Origin: an uncultured Planctomycetaceae bacterium
Lineage (GTDB): Bacteria > Planctomycetota > Planctomycetia > Pirellulales > UBA1268
NCBI GenBank assembly: GCA_903885565.1
Contig: CAISJI010000196.1
Location: forward strand, 1 to 50,460
Length of the DNA: 50,460 nt
Direction of reading: 5' to 3'
The notes under the pieces were generated by a model. It did no database searches and had not been told where the DNA came from. It saw only the letters and a list, made by a program, of their open reading frames with translations. The position numbers and the translations under genes were made by a program. This document shows, in pieces, positions 24,554-34,152 of this stretch (position 1 is its first letter; every line of letters begins with the position of its first letter).

Positions 24554-25888
24554 TTAATTCCCCGGCAGCAACCGGTCGGCGAAGTCGGCAAACCGCAACC
24601 AATCGTATTCGAGGAGATCGTGCTTGCCGCTGCGCAGGTGGTAGCCGATCTGGCGGCCGATCGGGGTATCAACCGGCGGCCACTGCGTTGTGCCGAGGCC
24701 CTCGAGGCCAAACAGCTTCCAGGCAGGCTCTGCGGCCACGGCGCCTAAAAACTCGCCACGCGGATCGGCCCATCGATCCTCCACGGCACTGGCCACATAG
24801 AGCGGCCGCGGAGCGACCATCGCCAGCAGCGTGTGCTGATCGACCGGCAGATCGACCTCGCGGTCGCCATACGTGGCCAGCGTTGGGCAAAACCAATGGG
24901 GAAAGCGGGTGGTGATCTTGGCCACCGTTTCGCCGAAGTTGCGCCGCTCAAGCGCCGCTCCGCCGCAGCCGGAATTGTTTGACACGACCATGGCAAAGCG
25001 CTCGTCGCCGGCACCGGCCCATAAGGCCGCCTTGCCCAGCCGCGAGTGCCCCACCACGATCACGCGCGACGCATCGATCTCCGGCAGCGTCACAAGCCAG
25101 TCGAGAATCCGCGACAGCCCCCAGGCCCAGGCCCCCAAGCTCCCCGGCTCATCGGCGGCGCGCTGGGCAACCGTATCGGCATAGCCGAGGCCGGGCAGCA
25201 CGCTCTGCGCCTGCCCATCCTTGTTGTCGGGATAAAAGTCAGCCGAGGTGGCGGTGGCGGTGGCGTATCCCCGCTCGAGAATCTTTTGAATCGGCCAGCC
25301 GACCGCTTTCGTGCCGCGGGCTGCCTCTGCCGCCGTCACCGCTTCGGGCGTGGCCTGTGGCGCGGAAATATGGAGCGGCAAGCGAATATCGGCGTCAGCA
25401 CTCTCGGCATGGTTCCCGGCGAAATTCAGATGGAGAAACACCGGGAACTTTTTCGGTGCCGAGGCTGTCGCGGGGGAGGTGGGGATCGCGGGGGATGTAG
25501 GGATATAAAGCAATACCTCGGTGGCATGGGCATCGGGCCTGTTCCCCAGCCGCAGCCGCGCCTGCACGCGGGTCGCCCGGCCATCAAAGGCGCTTTCCCG
25601 TTCGACCATCTCGGCCACCACCGGCACAGCTGCCGGCCGCCGCCCATACACAAACTGCTCGAGCAATCGCAGCTGGTGGGGCCGCACCTCGGCCCGCCAC
25701 TGCTGCGGTGTCGTGGCCGGCGTTTGGTTGGGGCCGGCGAGCAGGTCGGGCAGCGTGTAGCTGCGCACCAGAGCCTCGTCGTAGTTGGTGGGCACCGGTT
25801 CCGCTGCCGCTGAGCCGGTCGTCAGCGCCAGGCAGACTCCTCCTGCCATGGCCACCACAGATCCCCACCACAAGCCCTCTGCGTTCAT
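24554..25888 (-). CDS. Glucuronoyl esterase-like (CE15) exported hydrolase
   Basis: A 444-residue alpha/beta-hydrolase. The signal peptide is VVAMAGGVCLALTTGSAAA. The CE15 signature VVGHSRLGKAALWAGAGDERF contains the catalytic Ser at ~282. SNNSGCGGAALERRNFGETV, PHWFC and the C-terminal GKHDLLEYDWLRFADF (catalytic His region) also match bacterial 4-O-methyl-glucuronoyl methylesterases, which split ester links between uronic acids and alcohols in plant and algal polysaccharides. LLYIPTSPAIPTSPATA is a short local duplication. The ATG at 25888 has GGGGAG 8 nt upstream. It is divergent from the ThuA gene. Some CE15 homologues lack measurable glucuronoyl activity, so substrate remains open. Confidence 0.87.
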   Translation of the reverse strand: MNAEGLWWGSVVAMAGGVCLALTTGSAAAEPVPTNYDEALVRSYTLPDLLAGPNQTPATTPQQWRAEVRPHQLRLLEQFVYGRRPAAVPVVAEMVERESAFDGRATRVQARLRLGNRPDAHATEVLLYIPTSPAIPTSPATASAPKKFPVFLHLNFAGNHAESADADIRLPLHISAPQATPEAVTAAEAARGTKAVGWPIQKILERGYATATATSADFYPDNKDGQAQSVLPGLGYADTVAQRAADEPGSLGAWAWGLSRILDWLVTLPEIDASRVIVVGHSRLGKAALWAGAGDERFAMVVSNNSGCGGAALERRNFGETVAKITTRFPHWFCPTLATYGDREVDLPVDQHTLLAMVAPRPLYVASAVEDRWADPRGEFLGAVAAEPAWKLFGLEGLGTTQWPPVDTPIGRQIGYHLRSGKHDLLEYDWLRFADFADRLLPGN

Positions 25889-26031
25889 CGCTTTTTCTCC
25901 CCTCAGGAACAGGCGCACACGGAGGGTGAACGCCACTGCCCAAGCTCTGAGAGTACGCCTTGGGGCTGTGGTAGGCTACTGGGCTGGGGGATGCGATGTG
26001 CCCCCGTGTCGTCTTTTTCCTGAGGTGCTGC

Positions 26032-27177
26032 ATGCGAACTGTGCGTGGGATGCTGGCTGTTGCGGTGACCGGTTGGGTGGGGTTCGTGGCGGGCGGGGCC
26101 TGCGCCGCCGAACCGCTGAAGCCAGCCCGTCTGCTGGTGGTGACGGTTACCGCCGGCTTCCGGCACGGTTCGATCGGCACCGCCGAGCCGGTGCTCGAGG
26201 AGCTGGGGCGCACCAGCGGGCTCTACCACTGCGACTACCTCCGTGTGCCGGAGGGCAAGCCGGCGCAGCCGCGGGCCCCCAAACGCAAGGAAGGCACTAC
26301 CGACGAGGAGTGGCAGAAGCAGGAGGCGGAGTTCAAGGCCGAGGATGAAAAATTCCGGGCTGCCGATGCCCTCTGGCAGAAGGTGCTGCAGGAGCAGTTT
26401 GCTCTCGTCTTTGCTCCGGAGGCTCTCGCTGCCTTCGATGGCGTGATCTTCTGCAACACCACCGGCGATCTGCCGATCCCCGATCTCGCTGCCTTTCTGG
26501 CCTGGCTGAAAACAGGCAAGGCCTTCATCGGCATGCACGCCGCCACCGACACGCTCAAGAGCGACGACCGCTACCGCGATCTGGTGGGGGGCATTTTTGC
26601 CGGCCATCCCTGGAATGGAAATGGCGAGCATGCGTTTGTCGTCCACGAGCCGGGCCATCCGCTATCCCGCATGCTGCCGGAGCGGTTTCGCTGGCAGGAT
26701 GAGATCTATCAATACGACACCCGGTTTGATCCGGGCACGGTGCGGGTGCTCGTGAGCCTCGACATGGCCGCCAGCTTTCCCAGGGAGCCGTGGCATGTGC
26801 CGGTGTCGTGGATCCGCGACTATGGTCAGGGGCGCGTCTTCTACACCAACTTTGGCCACAACGACGTCACCTGGAAAACGCCGATGTTCCGCCAGCATAT
26901 GCAGGAGGGGATGACGTGGGCACTCAAGCGTTCAGAGGCGGTTGCCACGCCCAATCCTGAGGTGCAGGCGGCGGAATATCTGCGCAGTGTCGTGGCTGCT
27001 GCGGCGAGCGCCAGCGGTGGCAATGCCGACGAGATGCTCGCCAAGGCAACGGCGAAAATTGCCCGCGATCCCGGTTGGGCCGTGGCCCTGCGGCCGATGC
27101 TCCTGAAGCTGCGCGAAGCCGATGCCGCCGGCCGCAGCGAACTCTATACCACCCTGCGGGGAGAGTTGGACAAATAA
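26032..27177 (+). CDS. ThuA domain protein, exported
   Basis: A 381-residue protein with a signal peptide (MLAVAVTGWVGFVAGGACAAE) and a ThuA-like class I glutamine-amidotransferase fold: ARLLVVTVTAGFRHGSIGTAEPVLEELG, DGVIFCNTTGDLP, GKAFIGMHAATDTL, VGGIFAGHPWNG and GQGRVFYTNFGHNDVTW. A charged, Lys/Glu-rich insertion (~80-130; KRKEGTTDEEWQKQEAEFKAEDEKF) interrupts the fold after the second strand. The last ~60 residues form a helical tail. The ATG at 26032 is preceded by GAGGTG at 5 nt. The stop is 23 bp before the multi-sulfatase gene, so they are probably co-transcribed. ThuA proteins are linked to disaccharide (trehalose-type) oxidation in rhizobia; here the sugar is unknown. Confidence 0.88.
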   Translation: MRTVRGMLAVAVTGWVGFVAGGACAAEPLKPARLLVVTVTAGFRHGSIGTAEPVLEELGRTSGLYHCDYLRVPEGKPAQPRAPKRKEGTTDEEWQKQEAEFKAEDEKFRAADALWQKVLQEQFALVFAPEALAAFDGVIFCNTTGDLPIPDLAAFLAWLKTGKAFIGMHAATDTLKSDDRYRDLVGGIFAGHPWNGNGEHAFVVHEPGHPLSRMLPERFRWQDEIYQYDTRFDPGTVRVLVSLDMAASFPREPWHVPVSWIRDYGQGRVFYTNFGHNDVTWKTPMFRQHMQEGMTWALKRSEAVATPNPEVQAAEYLRSVVAAAASASGGNADEMLAKATAKIARDPGWAVALRPMLLKLREADAAGRSELYTTLRGELDK

Positions 27178-27200
27178 TACCTGGCAAGGAAGAGTGACTC

Positions 27201-30200
27201 ATGCGTCTGTGTGCGCTGATTTTCCGGCGGTGGTTCGCGATGAGGGTGCTGGTGCTTCTGGTGCTCTTGGCCGGTTGGCCGGCAGGGGCAGCCGAACCGC
27301 CGGCCGGCCGGCCCAACGTTTTATTGGTGATGTGCGATGACCTTCGCCCAGCGCTGCATTGCTATGGGGATACCACCGCCAGTTCGCCCAATATCGACGC
27401 GCTGGCCGCCCGGGGCGTGCGATTCTCCAAAGCCTATTGCCAGTTTCCGCTGTGCAATCCGAGTCGCGCAAGCCTCCTCACCGGCCGCCGGCCGGGCCAC
27501 ACGCAGGTGCGCAACAACGGCCGGCATTTCCGCGCCGTTGCTCCCGATGTGGTGACGCTGCCGCAGGCATTCCGGCAGGCTGGCTACCGGGTGGAGCGGG
27601 TGGGGAAGCTCTATCACTACGGCGTGCCAGCCCAGATCGGCACCGATGGCCTCGATGATCCCCCCAGCTGGGATGCGGTGTTCAATCCCCGCGGCCGCGA
27701 TGCGACCGAGGAGCCGCTGATTTTCTCGCTCGAGCCGGGCAAGTTTGGCGGCACAGTGAGCTGGCTGGCGGCGGAGGGGAGCGATGCCGAGCAGACCGAT
27801 GGCATCGGTGCCGCGCGCGCCGTGGAGTTGCTGGAGGGCTTTGCCGAAACGCACGTGCCGTTCTTTCTGGCAGTCGGCTTCTACCGGCCGCACACGCCGT
27901 ATGTGTCGCCCCGCAGCTGGTTTGGCCAACACCCGTCAGAGCAGATCGAACTGCCCCAGCTGCCGGCCGACCACGATGCGCAGCTCCCCGCAGCGGCACT
28001 CCAGATGCGCGACAAAGAGGAGCAGCGGCTGGTGGGGCCGCTGGGCCGCGAGGCGGTGCAGGCCTATCGGGCGGCCGTGTCGTTTGTCGATGCGCAGGTC
28101 GGCAGCGTGCTCGACGCCCTCCGGCGACTCAAGCTCGACGACAACACGATCATCGTCTTCACCAGCGACCATGGCTACCACCTCGGCGAGCATGGCCTGT
28201 GGCAGAAGCGAACGCTCTTTGAGGAGAGCGCACGGGTGCCGCTGGTGATCGTGCCGCCGCCAGGAACGGTGCCAGCCGGCGTGGGCGGGGCGGGAGTGGT
28301 CGAACATCCGGTGGAACTGATCGACATCCTGCCAACGGTGTGCAGCCTGGCGGGCGTGCCGACCCCCGCCGGCGTGGATGGCCGCAGCCTCGTGGCTGAC
28401 ATCCACGCCGCCTATGACGTAGCTGACGTGAAGCTGGCGACGCGGCCAGCGCTCACGGAAGTTGAATATCCCGGACTGCGGGGCGTCAGCATGCGAACAG
28501 AGCGCCACCGCTACACGCTGTGGAATGGAGGGCAGGCGGGGCGGCAGCTCTACGACCACGACACCGATCCCCACGAATTCCATAATCTGGCTGACAAGCC
28601 GGAACAGGCCGCCACTGTGGCCCAGCTCGACCGACAGCTGCGCGAACTCTACGGTACAGATCTCGCGGCTCCCCCCCGGGAAAAGCCGGATACTTCCGCC
28701 CCATCAGGATCGACTGCGACTCCCGCCAAGGCCGCCGCCCTCCCTGCTCCCACCCGGCCGAATGTGCTGATGATCCTCGCCGATGATCTGGGCTACTCCG
28801 ATCTGGGCTGTTATGGCGGCGAGATCGACACGCCCCATCTGGATGCCCTCGCCGCTGGCGGACTGCGTTTCACGCAGGGCTACAACACCGCCCGCTGCTG
28901 GCCCAGCCGCGCAGCGCTTTTGACGGGATTTTATCCGCAGGCGATCGGGCGCGATGCTCTGCCCGCTGCCGGTTCCCTGCCGGCGCTATCAGGAGGGGGC
29001 GGTGGCCGCCGTCCCTCTTGGGCGAAGCTTCTCCCGGAGTTGCTCACAAGCGCCGGCTACCGCAGCTATCACTCGGGCAAGTGGCACATCGACGGCGCGG
29101 CACTGGAGCAGGGTTTTTGCCGATCGCTGACCGTGAATGCCACTGGAGAAAACAATTTCTTCGATCCGATGGGCGTGGATGATCCCACCGGCCCACCACC
29201 GGCTCAGCAGGATTTCTATCTCACCCGCGCAATTGGCGACCATGCGATCGCCTCTCTGGCGGAGCATGCCCGCAACCATCAGGGCAACCCCTTCTTTCAG
29301 TATCTGGCCTTCACCGCCCCGCATTTCCCGATCCAGGCGCCGGCCGATCTGATCGCGAAATACCGCGAGCGTTATCGGGCCGGCTGGGATGCGGTGCGGC
29401 AGGCACGCTACCGGCGGCTCACAGAGACTGGGTTGGTCACCGGCACTCTTTCGGCGCTGGAAGAGGAGCGCGGTCCCTCCTATCCACCCCCCGCTGAGAC
29501 GCTCGCGCTACTTGGCCCCGGCGAGGTGAATAGACCGCTGCCGTGGCAGTCGCTCACGCCCCAGCAGCAGGCCTTTCAGACTGAAAAAATGGCGATCTAT
29601 GCGGCGATGGTGGAGGCGCTCGATCAGGAGGTGGGACGCGTGATTGAGCAGATCCGCGCGATGGGCGCCTGGAACAACACGGTGATCCTCTTTGCCAGCG
29701 ACAATGGCTCCTCGTCTGAAATCATGGTGCGTGGCGGGGGGCACGATCCGACCGCCGCCCCCGGCTCGGCGCAGAGCTTTCTCTGCCTGGGGCCCGGTTG
29801 GTCGACCGCGGCCAATACCCCCTTTCGCCGCCACAAGGCGTGGGCGCACGAAGGGGGCATTGCCACGCCCTGGATCGTCCACTGGCCGGCCGGGATTCAA
29901 GCGCGGGGAGAGCTGCGCCAGCAACCGGTCCATCTCATCGATGTGACCCCCACGGTGTTGGAGTTGGCAGGTGTGGCACCCCCACGCGAACTGGCTGGTC
30001 GTGCCGTGCCGCCGATGCAGGGGCGCAGCTTCGCAGCCCTGCTGAACGATCCGGCCGCTGCGCCGCCACAGGAAACGCTCTGGTGGTGCCATGAGGAGCA
30101 TCGGGCGGTGCGGGAGGGGAACTGGAAGCTGGTCTCCGACCCCGGCCAGCCCTGGGAGCTTTACAACCTCGCCTCCGATCGCAGCGAGACGGTCGATCTG

Positions 30201-33200
30201 GCGGGGCAGGATTCGGGCCGCGTGGCTGCTCTCGAGGCGCAGTGGCTGAAAACGGCTGCTACCTGCCGGGAACTTGCCGCGGCCGATTCGCCAGTCTCCA
30301 CCGCATCACCGGTTTCCCGCCCCAGCCGGCCGCCCAATGTGGTGATCCTGTTTGCCGATGATCTCGGCTACGGCGATCCCGGGTGTTACGGCGGCAGGGC
30401 GGCTGCCACGCCCAACATCGACCGGCTGGCTCGCCAAGGGGTGCGGTTCACCGATTTTTATGTGGCCCAGCCGGTCTGTTCGGCGTCGCGGGCGGCCCTG
30501 CTCACCGGCTGCTATCCCAACCGGCTCTCGATCCAGGGGGCGCTGATGCCGGAGGATCGGTACGGACTCTCAGCGGCGGAAACGACGCTGGCGGAACTGT
30601 TGCGCAGCCGGGGTTACCGCACGGCCGCTGTGGGCAAATGGCATCTGGGCCATCGCCCTCCCTTTCTCCCGACCCGCCAGGGCTTTGATTCGTATTTCGG
30701 CCTGCCCTATTCCAACGACATGTGGCCCTTTCATCCCGAGACACACCCCGGCCACTTTCCCGACCTGCCGCTGTTGGATGGGGAGAGGGTGATCAACCCC
30801 GCTGTGACGCCCGCAGATCAGGCCAAACTCACCGCCGCCTACACGCAACGGGCGGTGTCGTTTGTCGAAGCCTCTGCCCACAATGAGCAGCCCTTCTTCC
30901 TCTATCTGGCCCATTCGATGCCCCATGTGCCGCTCTTTGCCGGTGAGGCTTTTCAAGGGAAATCGCCGGGGGGAGTCTATGGGGATGTGCTCAGTGAAAT
31001 CGACGCCTCGCTGGGCGCCGTGCTGGCGGCGCTGGAGCGCACCGGCCATGCCGACGACACGCTGGTGATTTTTTCCAGCGACAATGGCCCGTGGCTTTCC
31101 TATGGCAACCATGCCGGCAGTGCCGGCGATCTCCGCGAGGGGAAGGGAACAGTATTTGAGGGGGGCGTGCGGGTGCCCTGTGTGGCCCGCCTGAGCGGTG
31201 TCATTCCCGCTGGGCAGGTCTGCCGCGAGCCGGCGATGACGATCGATCTGCTTCCCACGCTTGCCCGTCTCACTGGCGAGCCCCTGGCAGAGGACTCCAC
31301 CGGCCACTGCCTGGTGGAGGGACGACCGATCGACGGCCACAACATCACTCCCCTGTTCACCGGGCGGCCGGAGGCCGGGCCGAGCCCCGAGCGGGCCTAC
31401 GGCTTTTGGTATCTCGATAACCAGTTGCAGGGGGTGCGTCGCGGCCGCTGGAAGCTGCTTCTGCCACACACCGCCCGCACGATGGCCGGACAGGCTCCCG
31501 GCGCCGATGGAAGGCCGGGAACCTATGCACCCCTGGAAGTGGAAAAGTCGCTCTACGATCTGGTGGCCGATCCGGGTGAGCTGCAGGAGATCTCCGCTGC
31601 CCATCCCGAGGTGGTGGCCCAACTGGAGCAGGTGGCGGAGGAGTTTCGGGCCGAACTCGGCGACACGCTCACTCAAACCCGCGGTTCCGCTGCGCGGCCA
31701 GCCGACAGACTGCCGGAGGAATCGCCGCCTGCCAGCGGGAAGAAGCTGAAGGCCCCCCCCAACATCATCTATGTGATGACCGACGATCAGGGCTATGGCG
31801 ATCTCTCCGCCCACGGCAACCCGGTCCTTCGCACGCCCCACCTCGACCGCCTCCACAGCCAAAGCGTTCGCTTCACCGAGTTTCATGCCAGCCCCACCTG
31901 TGCCCCCACCCGATCGGCGCTGTTGACCGGGCGACATGAATTCCGCTCGGGAGTCACCCACACGATCCACGAACGGGAACGGCTGGCACTCTCCGCGACC
32001 ACACTCCCTCAGCGTCTCTCTTCAGCCGGCTACTCCAGCGGCATCTTCGGCAAGTGGCACTTGGGAGACGAAGACGCCTACCAGCCGCTGCGGCGTGGCT
32101 TCGACCGGGCGTTCATCCACGGGGCTGGCGGGATCGGGCAATCGTTCCCCGGCAGCTGTGGCGATGTGCCGGACAACAGCTATTTCGATCCCTGGGTGCG
32201 TAGCGACGGCATATTTCAAAAAACGCAGGGCTACTGCACCGACGTTTTCTTCACCGCCGCCCTCGCTTGGATCGACCAGTGCCGGCAGGCTGACCGCCCC
32301 TTTTTCTGCATGATCACCCCCAACGCGCCGCACGGGCCCTTGGATTGTCCGCCGGGGAGCGATCGGCAGTATCTTGAGCCGCTTGCCGCCGCGGGCATTG
32401 CCGATCCGCAGGAGCGGGGCAATATCGCCAAGTTCTACGGAATGATCCGCAATATCGACGACAACGTCGGCCGGTTGCTTGAGCGTCTCGAGGCCTGGGG
32501 GCTGGCGGAGAACACGCTGGTGGTCTTCACGACCGATAATGGCACAGCCACCGGTGAAGCAGTCTTCAACGACCAGATGCGGGGCAAGAAGGGAACGCCT
32601 TGGCGGGGGGGCACGCGGGTGCCGAGCTTGTGGCGCTTGCCAGGCGAGTTTCCCGCCGGGGTCGATGTGGCGGCTGTGACGGCGCATATCGATGTGCTTC
32701 CCACGCTCTGCGAACTCGCTGGCGTCGGGCTGCCGGCCGAGGCGCTTGTCGAGGGGCGGAGTCTCGTCCCGCTGCTGCGAGACAAGCATGCCCCCTGGCC
32801 CACGCGCTCCCTCTATACGCATGTCGGCCGGTGGGGACGCGGCCAGGCGGCTCAGGCCAAGTGGGCCAACTGCCGGGTCCGCCGCGATCAGTGGAGCTTC
32901 GTCAACGTGCAGAACCGGGAGACCGGCTGGGAGCTCTACGACATCGCCAGCGATCCGGGAGAAACCCGTAACGTGGCCGCTGACCACCCCCAGATCGTGG
33001 CGCAGTTGAGAAGTGAGTACGACACCTGGTGGCAGCAGTTGCAGCCCGATCTGGTGAATGAAAACCTTGATGGACCGGTCGAAAACCCATTCAAGACCGC
33101 ATTCCAGCGGCAGACAGGCGAGGAGAAGATGGCGCCAGGAGGCAAACGCAAGAAAAAGTTGGAGGCGGCCACTGCCGTTCAGCTCCCGCCGCCGACGCTT

Positions 33201-34052
33201 GTTGATGTCCCCTACGGACTCCACCCCAAGCAGGTGCTCCATTTCTGGAAGGCGGCAGATGCCACTGCAGAGCATCCGTCACCCCTTCTCTTTTTCATCC
33301 ATGGCGGCGGCTGGAACGCAGGCGACCGCGCATCGGTTGGGGATCTGCTGCCCACGCTGCTCGCTCAGGGCATCTCCGTGGTCTCGATCGAATACCGATT
33401 CATCGCTGAGGCGATGGCCGCCGGCATCGATCCTCCGGTAAAGGCGCCGCTCTCCGATGCTGCCCGAGCCCTGCAGATGGTACGCAGCCGCGCCGCCGAA
33501 TGGCATTTCGACCCCACGCGGGTCATTGCCAGCGGCGCCTCTGCAGGCGCCTGCTCAAGTTTGTGGCTGGCTTTCCACGACGACATGGCCGACCCCACCA
33601 GCACCGACCCAGTGGCCCGCCAATCGACACGGCTGCTGGCGGCGGCGGTGACCATCGCCCAGACAACGCTCGACCCGGCTCAGATGCTCGAGTGGACGCC
33701 CAACAGCCGCTACGGCGGCCATGCCTTTGGATTTTTTCGCGATCCCAACGAGCGGGACAGCCAATTTGCGGAGTTTCTCGCTGCCCGCGACAGGCTTCTT
33801 CCGGTGATCAACCAGTATTCCCCCTACGCGCTGGTAACGGCCGATGATCCGCCGGTGCAGCTGGTCTACCGCCGCCCCCCAGCCCTCGGACAGCCGGAGA
33901 AAGATCCCACCCACACCGCAAACTTCGGGGTCAAATTGCAGGAGCGGCTCGCTGCGGTGGGCGTGCCCTGCGAACTTGTCTATCCCGGCGCACCAGACGT
34001 GCGGCATACAAACGTCGCGGAGTATGTGGTCGATACACTGCAGGGAAAGTAG
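27201..34052 (+). CDS. Four-sulfatase plus esterase fusion protein (2283 residues)
   Basis: One open frame with five catalytic modules. An export signal (VLVLLVLLAGWPAGA) lies in residues 1-32. Sulfatase 1 (~36-486): VMCDD, Cys85 in CNPSR, FTSDHGYHLGEH; iduronate-2-sulfatase-like. Sulfatase 2 (~519-1030): LADDLGYSD, Cys566 in CWPSR, FASDNGSS. Sulfatase 3 (~1044-1500): FADDLGYGD, Cys1093 in CSASR, GKWHLGH, FSSDNGPW. Sulfatase 4 (~1519-1953): MTDDQGYGD, Cys1567 in CAPTR, GKWHLGD, FTTDNGTA. Esterase (~1990-2283): HGGGW oxyanion hole at 2034, GASAG with Ser2114, candidate His2269. Each module appears catalytically complete. Linkers of about 25-35 residues are rich in Pro, Ala, Ser, Thr or Lys and carry no internal signal peptide. 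AAGGA precedes the ATG; a second ATG at 27240 is possible. Desulfation plus deacylation of a complex polysaccharide is the inferred role. Confidence 0.93.
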   Translation: MRLCALIFRRWFAMRVLVLLVLLAGWPAGAAEPPAGRPNVLLVMCDDLRPALHCYGDTTASSPNIDALAARGVRFSKAYCQFPLCNPSRASLLTGRRPGHTQVRNNGRHFRAVAPDVVTLPQAFRQAGYRVERVGKLYHYGVPAQIGTDGLDDPPSWDAVFNPRGRDATEEPLIFSLEPGKFGGTVSWLAAEGSDAEQTDGIGAARAVELLEGFAETHVPFFLAVGFYRPHTPYVSPRSWFGQHPSEQIELPQLPADHDAQLPAAALQMRDKEEQRLVGPLGREAVQAYRAAVSFVDAQVGSVLDALRRLKLDDNTIIVFTSDHGYHLGEHGLWQKRTLFEESARVPLVIVPPPGTVPAGVGGAGVVEHPVELIDILPTVCSLAGVPTPAGVDGRSLVADIHAAYDVADVKLATRPALTEVEYPGLRGVSMRTERHRYTLWNGGQAGRQLYDHDTDPHEFHNLADKPEQAATVAQLDRQLRELYGTDLAAPPREKPDTSAPSGSTATPAKAAALPAPTRPNVLMILADDLGYSDLGCYGGEIDTPHLDALAAGGLRFTQGYNTARCWPSRAALLTGFYPQAIGRDALPAAGSLPALSGGGGGRRPSWAKLLPELLTSAGYRSYHSGKWHIDGAALEQGFCRSLTVNATGENNFFDPMGVDDPTGPPPAQQDFYLTRAIGDHAIASLAEHARNHQGNPFFQYLAFTAPHFPIQAPADLIAKYRERYRAGWDAVRQARYRRLTETGLVTGTLSALEEERGPSYPPPAETLALLGPGEVNRPLPWQSLTPQQQAFQTEKMAIYAAMVEALDQEVGRVIEQIRAMGAWNNTVILFASDNGSSSEIMVRGGGHDPTAAPGSAQSFLCLGPGWSTAANTPFRRHKAWAHEGGIATPWIVHWPAGIQARGELRQQPVHLIDVTPTVLELAGVAPPRELAGRAVPPMQGRSFAALLNDPAAAPPQETLWWCHEEHRAVREGNWKLVSDPGQPWELYNLASDRSETVDLAGQDSGRVAALEAQWLKTAATCRELAAADSPVSTASPVSRPSRPPNVVILFADDLGYGDPGCYGGRAAATPNIDRLARQGVRFTDFYVAQPVCSASRAALLTGCYPNRLSIQGALMPEDRYGLSAAETTLAELLRSRGYRTAAVGKWHLGHRPPFLPTRQGFDSYFGLPYSNDMWPFHPETHPGHFPDLPLLDGERVINPAVTPADQAKLTAAYTQRAVSFVEASAHNEQPFFLYLAHSMPHVPLFAGEAFQGKSPGGVYGDVLSEIDASLGAVLAALERTGHADDTLVIFSSDNGPWLSYGNHAGSAGDLREGKGTVFEGGVRVPCVARLSGVIPAGQVCREPAMTIDLLPTLARLTGEPLAEDSTGHCLVEGRPIDGHNITPLFTGRPEAGPSPERAYGFWYLDNQLQGVRRGRWKLLLPHTARTMAGQAPGADGRPGTYAPLEVEKSLYDLVADPGELQEISAAHPEVVAQLEQVAEEFRAELGDTLTQTRGSAARPADRLPEESPPASGKKLKAPPNIIYVMTDDQGYGDLSAHGNPVLRTPHLDRLHSQSVRFTEFHASPTCAPTRSALLTGRHEFRSGVTHTIHERERLALSATTLPQRLSSAGYSSGIFGKWHLGDEDAYQPLRRGFDRAFIHGAGGIGQSFPGSCGDVPDNSYFDPWVRSDGIFQKTQGYCTDVFFTAALAWIDQCRQADRPFFCMITPNAPHGPLDCPPGSDRQYLEPLAAAGIADPQERGNIAKFYGMIRNIDDNVGRLLERLEAWGLAENTLVVFTTDNGTATGEAVFNDQMRGKKGTPWRGGTRVPSLWRLPGEFPAGVDVAAVTAHIDVLPTLCELAGVGLPAEALVEGRSLVPLLRDKHAPWPTRSLYTHVGRWGRGQAAQAKWANCRVRRDQWSFVNVQNRETGWELYDIASDPGETRNVAADHPQIVAQLRSEYDTWWQQLQPDLVNENLDGPVENPFKTAFQRQTGEEKMAPGGKRKKKLEAATAVQLPPPTLVDVPYGLHPKQVLHFWKAADATAEHPSPLLFFIHGGGWNAGDRASVGDLLPTLLAQGISVVSIEYRFIAEAMAAGIDPPVKAPLSDAARALQMVRSRAAEWHFDPTRVIASGASAGACSSLWLAFHDDMADPTSTDPVARQSTRLLAAAVTIAQTTLDPAQMLEWTPNSRYGGHAFGFFRDPNERDSQFAEFLAARDRLLPVINQYSPYALVTADDPPVQLVYRRPPALGQPEKDPTHTANFGVKLQERLAAVGVPCELVYPGAPDVRHTNVAEYVVDTLQGK

Positions 34053-34152
34053 TGTCTTCAACTCCGAACTGAGAGCCCTTCGCTTGTTCCGCTCCCTCAC
34101 GTTTCTCTTCAAACGCCTGTTCATAGCCTCATTCGCGCCTGCGGAGGCGGAC

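Noticed and set aside
27201-34052. Multi-sulfatase protein as a tandem duplication or simple assembly collapse
   Set aside because: The four modules have different motifs (CNPSR, CWPSR, CSASR, CAPTR) and dissimilar sequences, and the linkers are specific. A consensus error cannot be fully excluded without reads.
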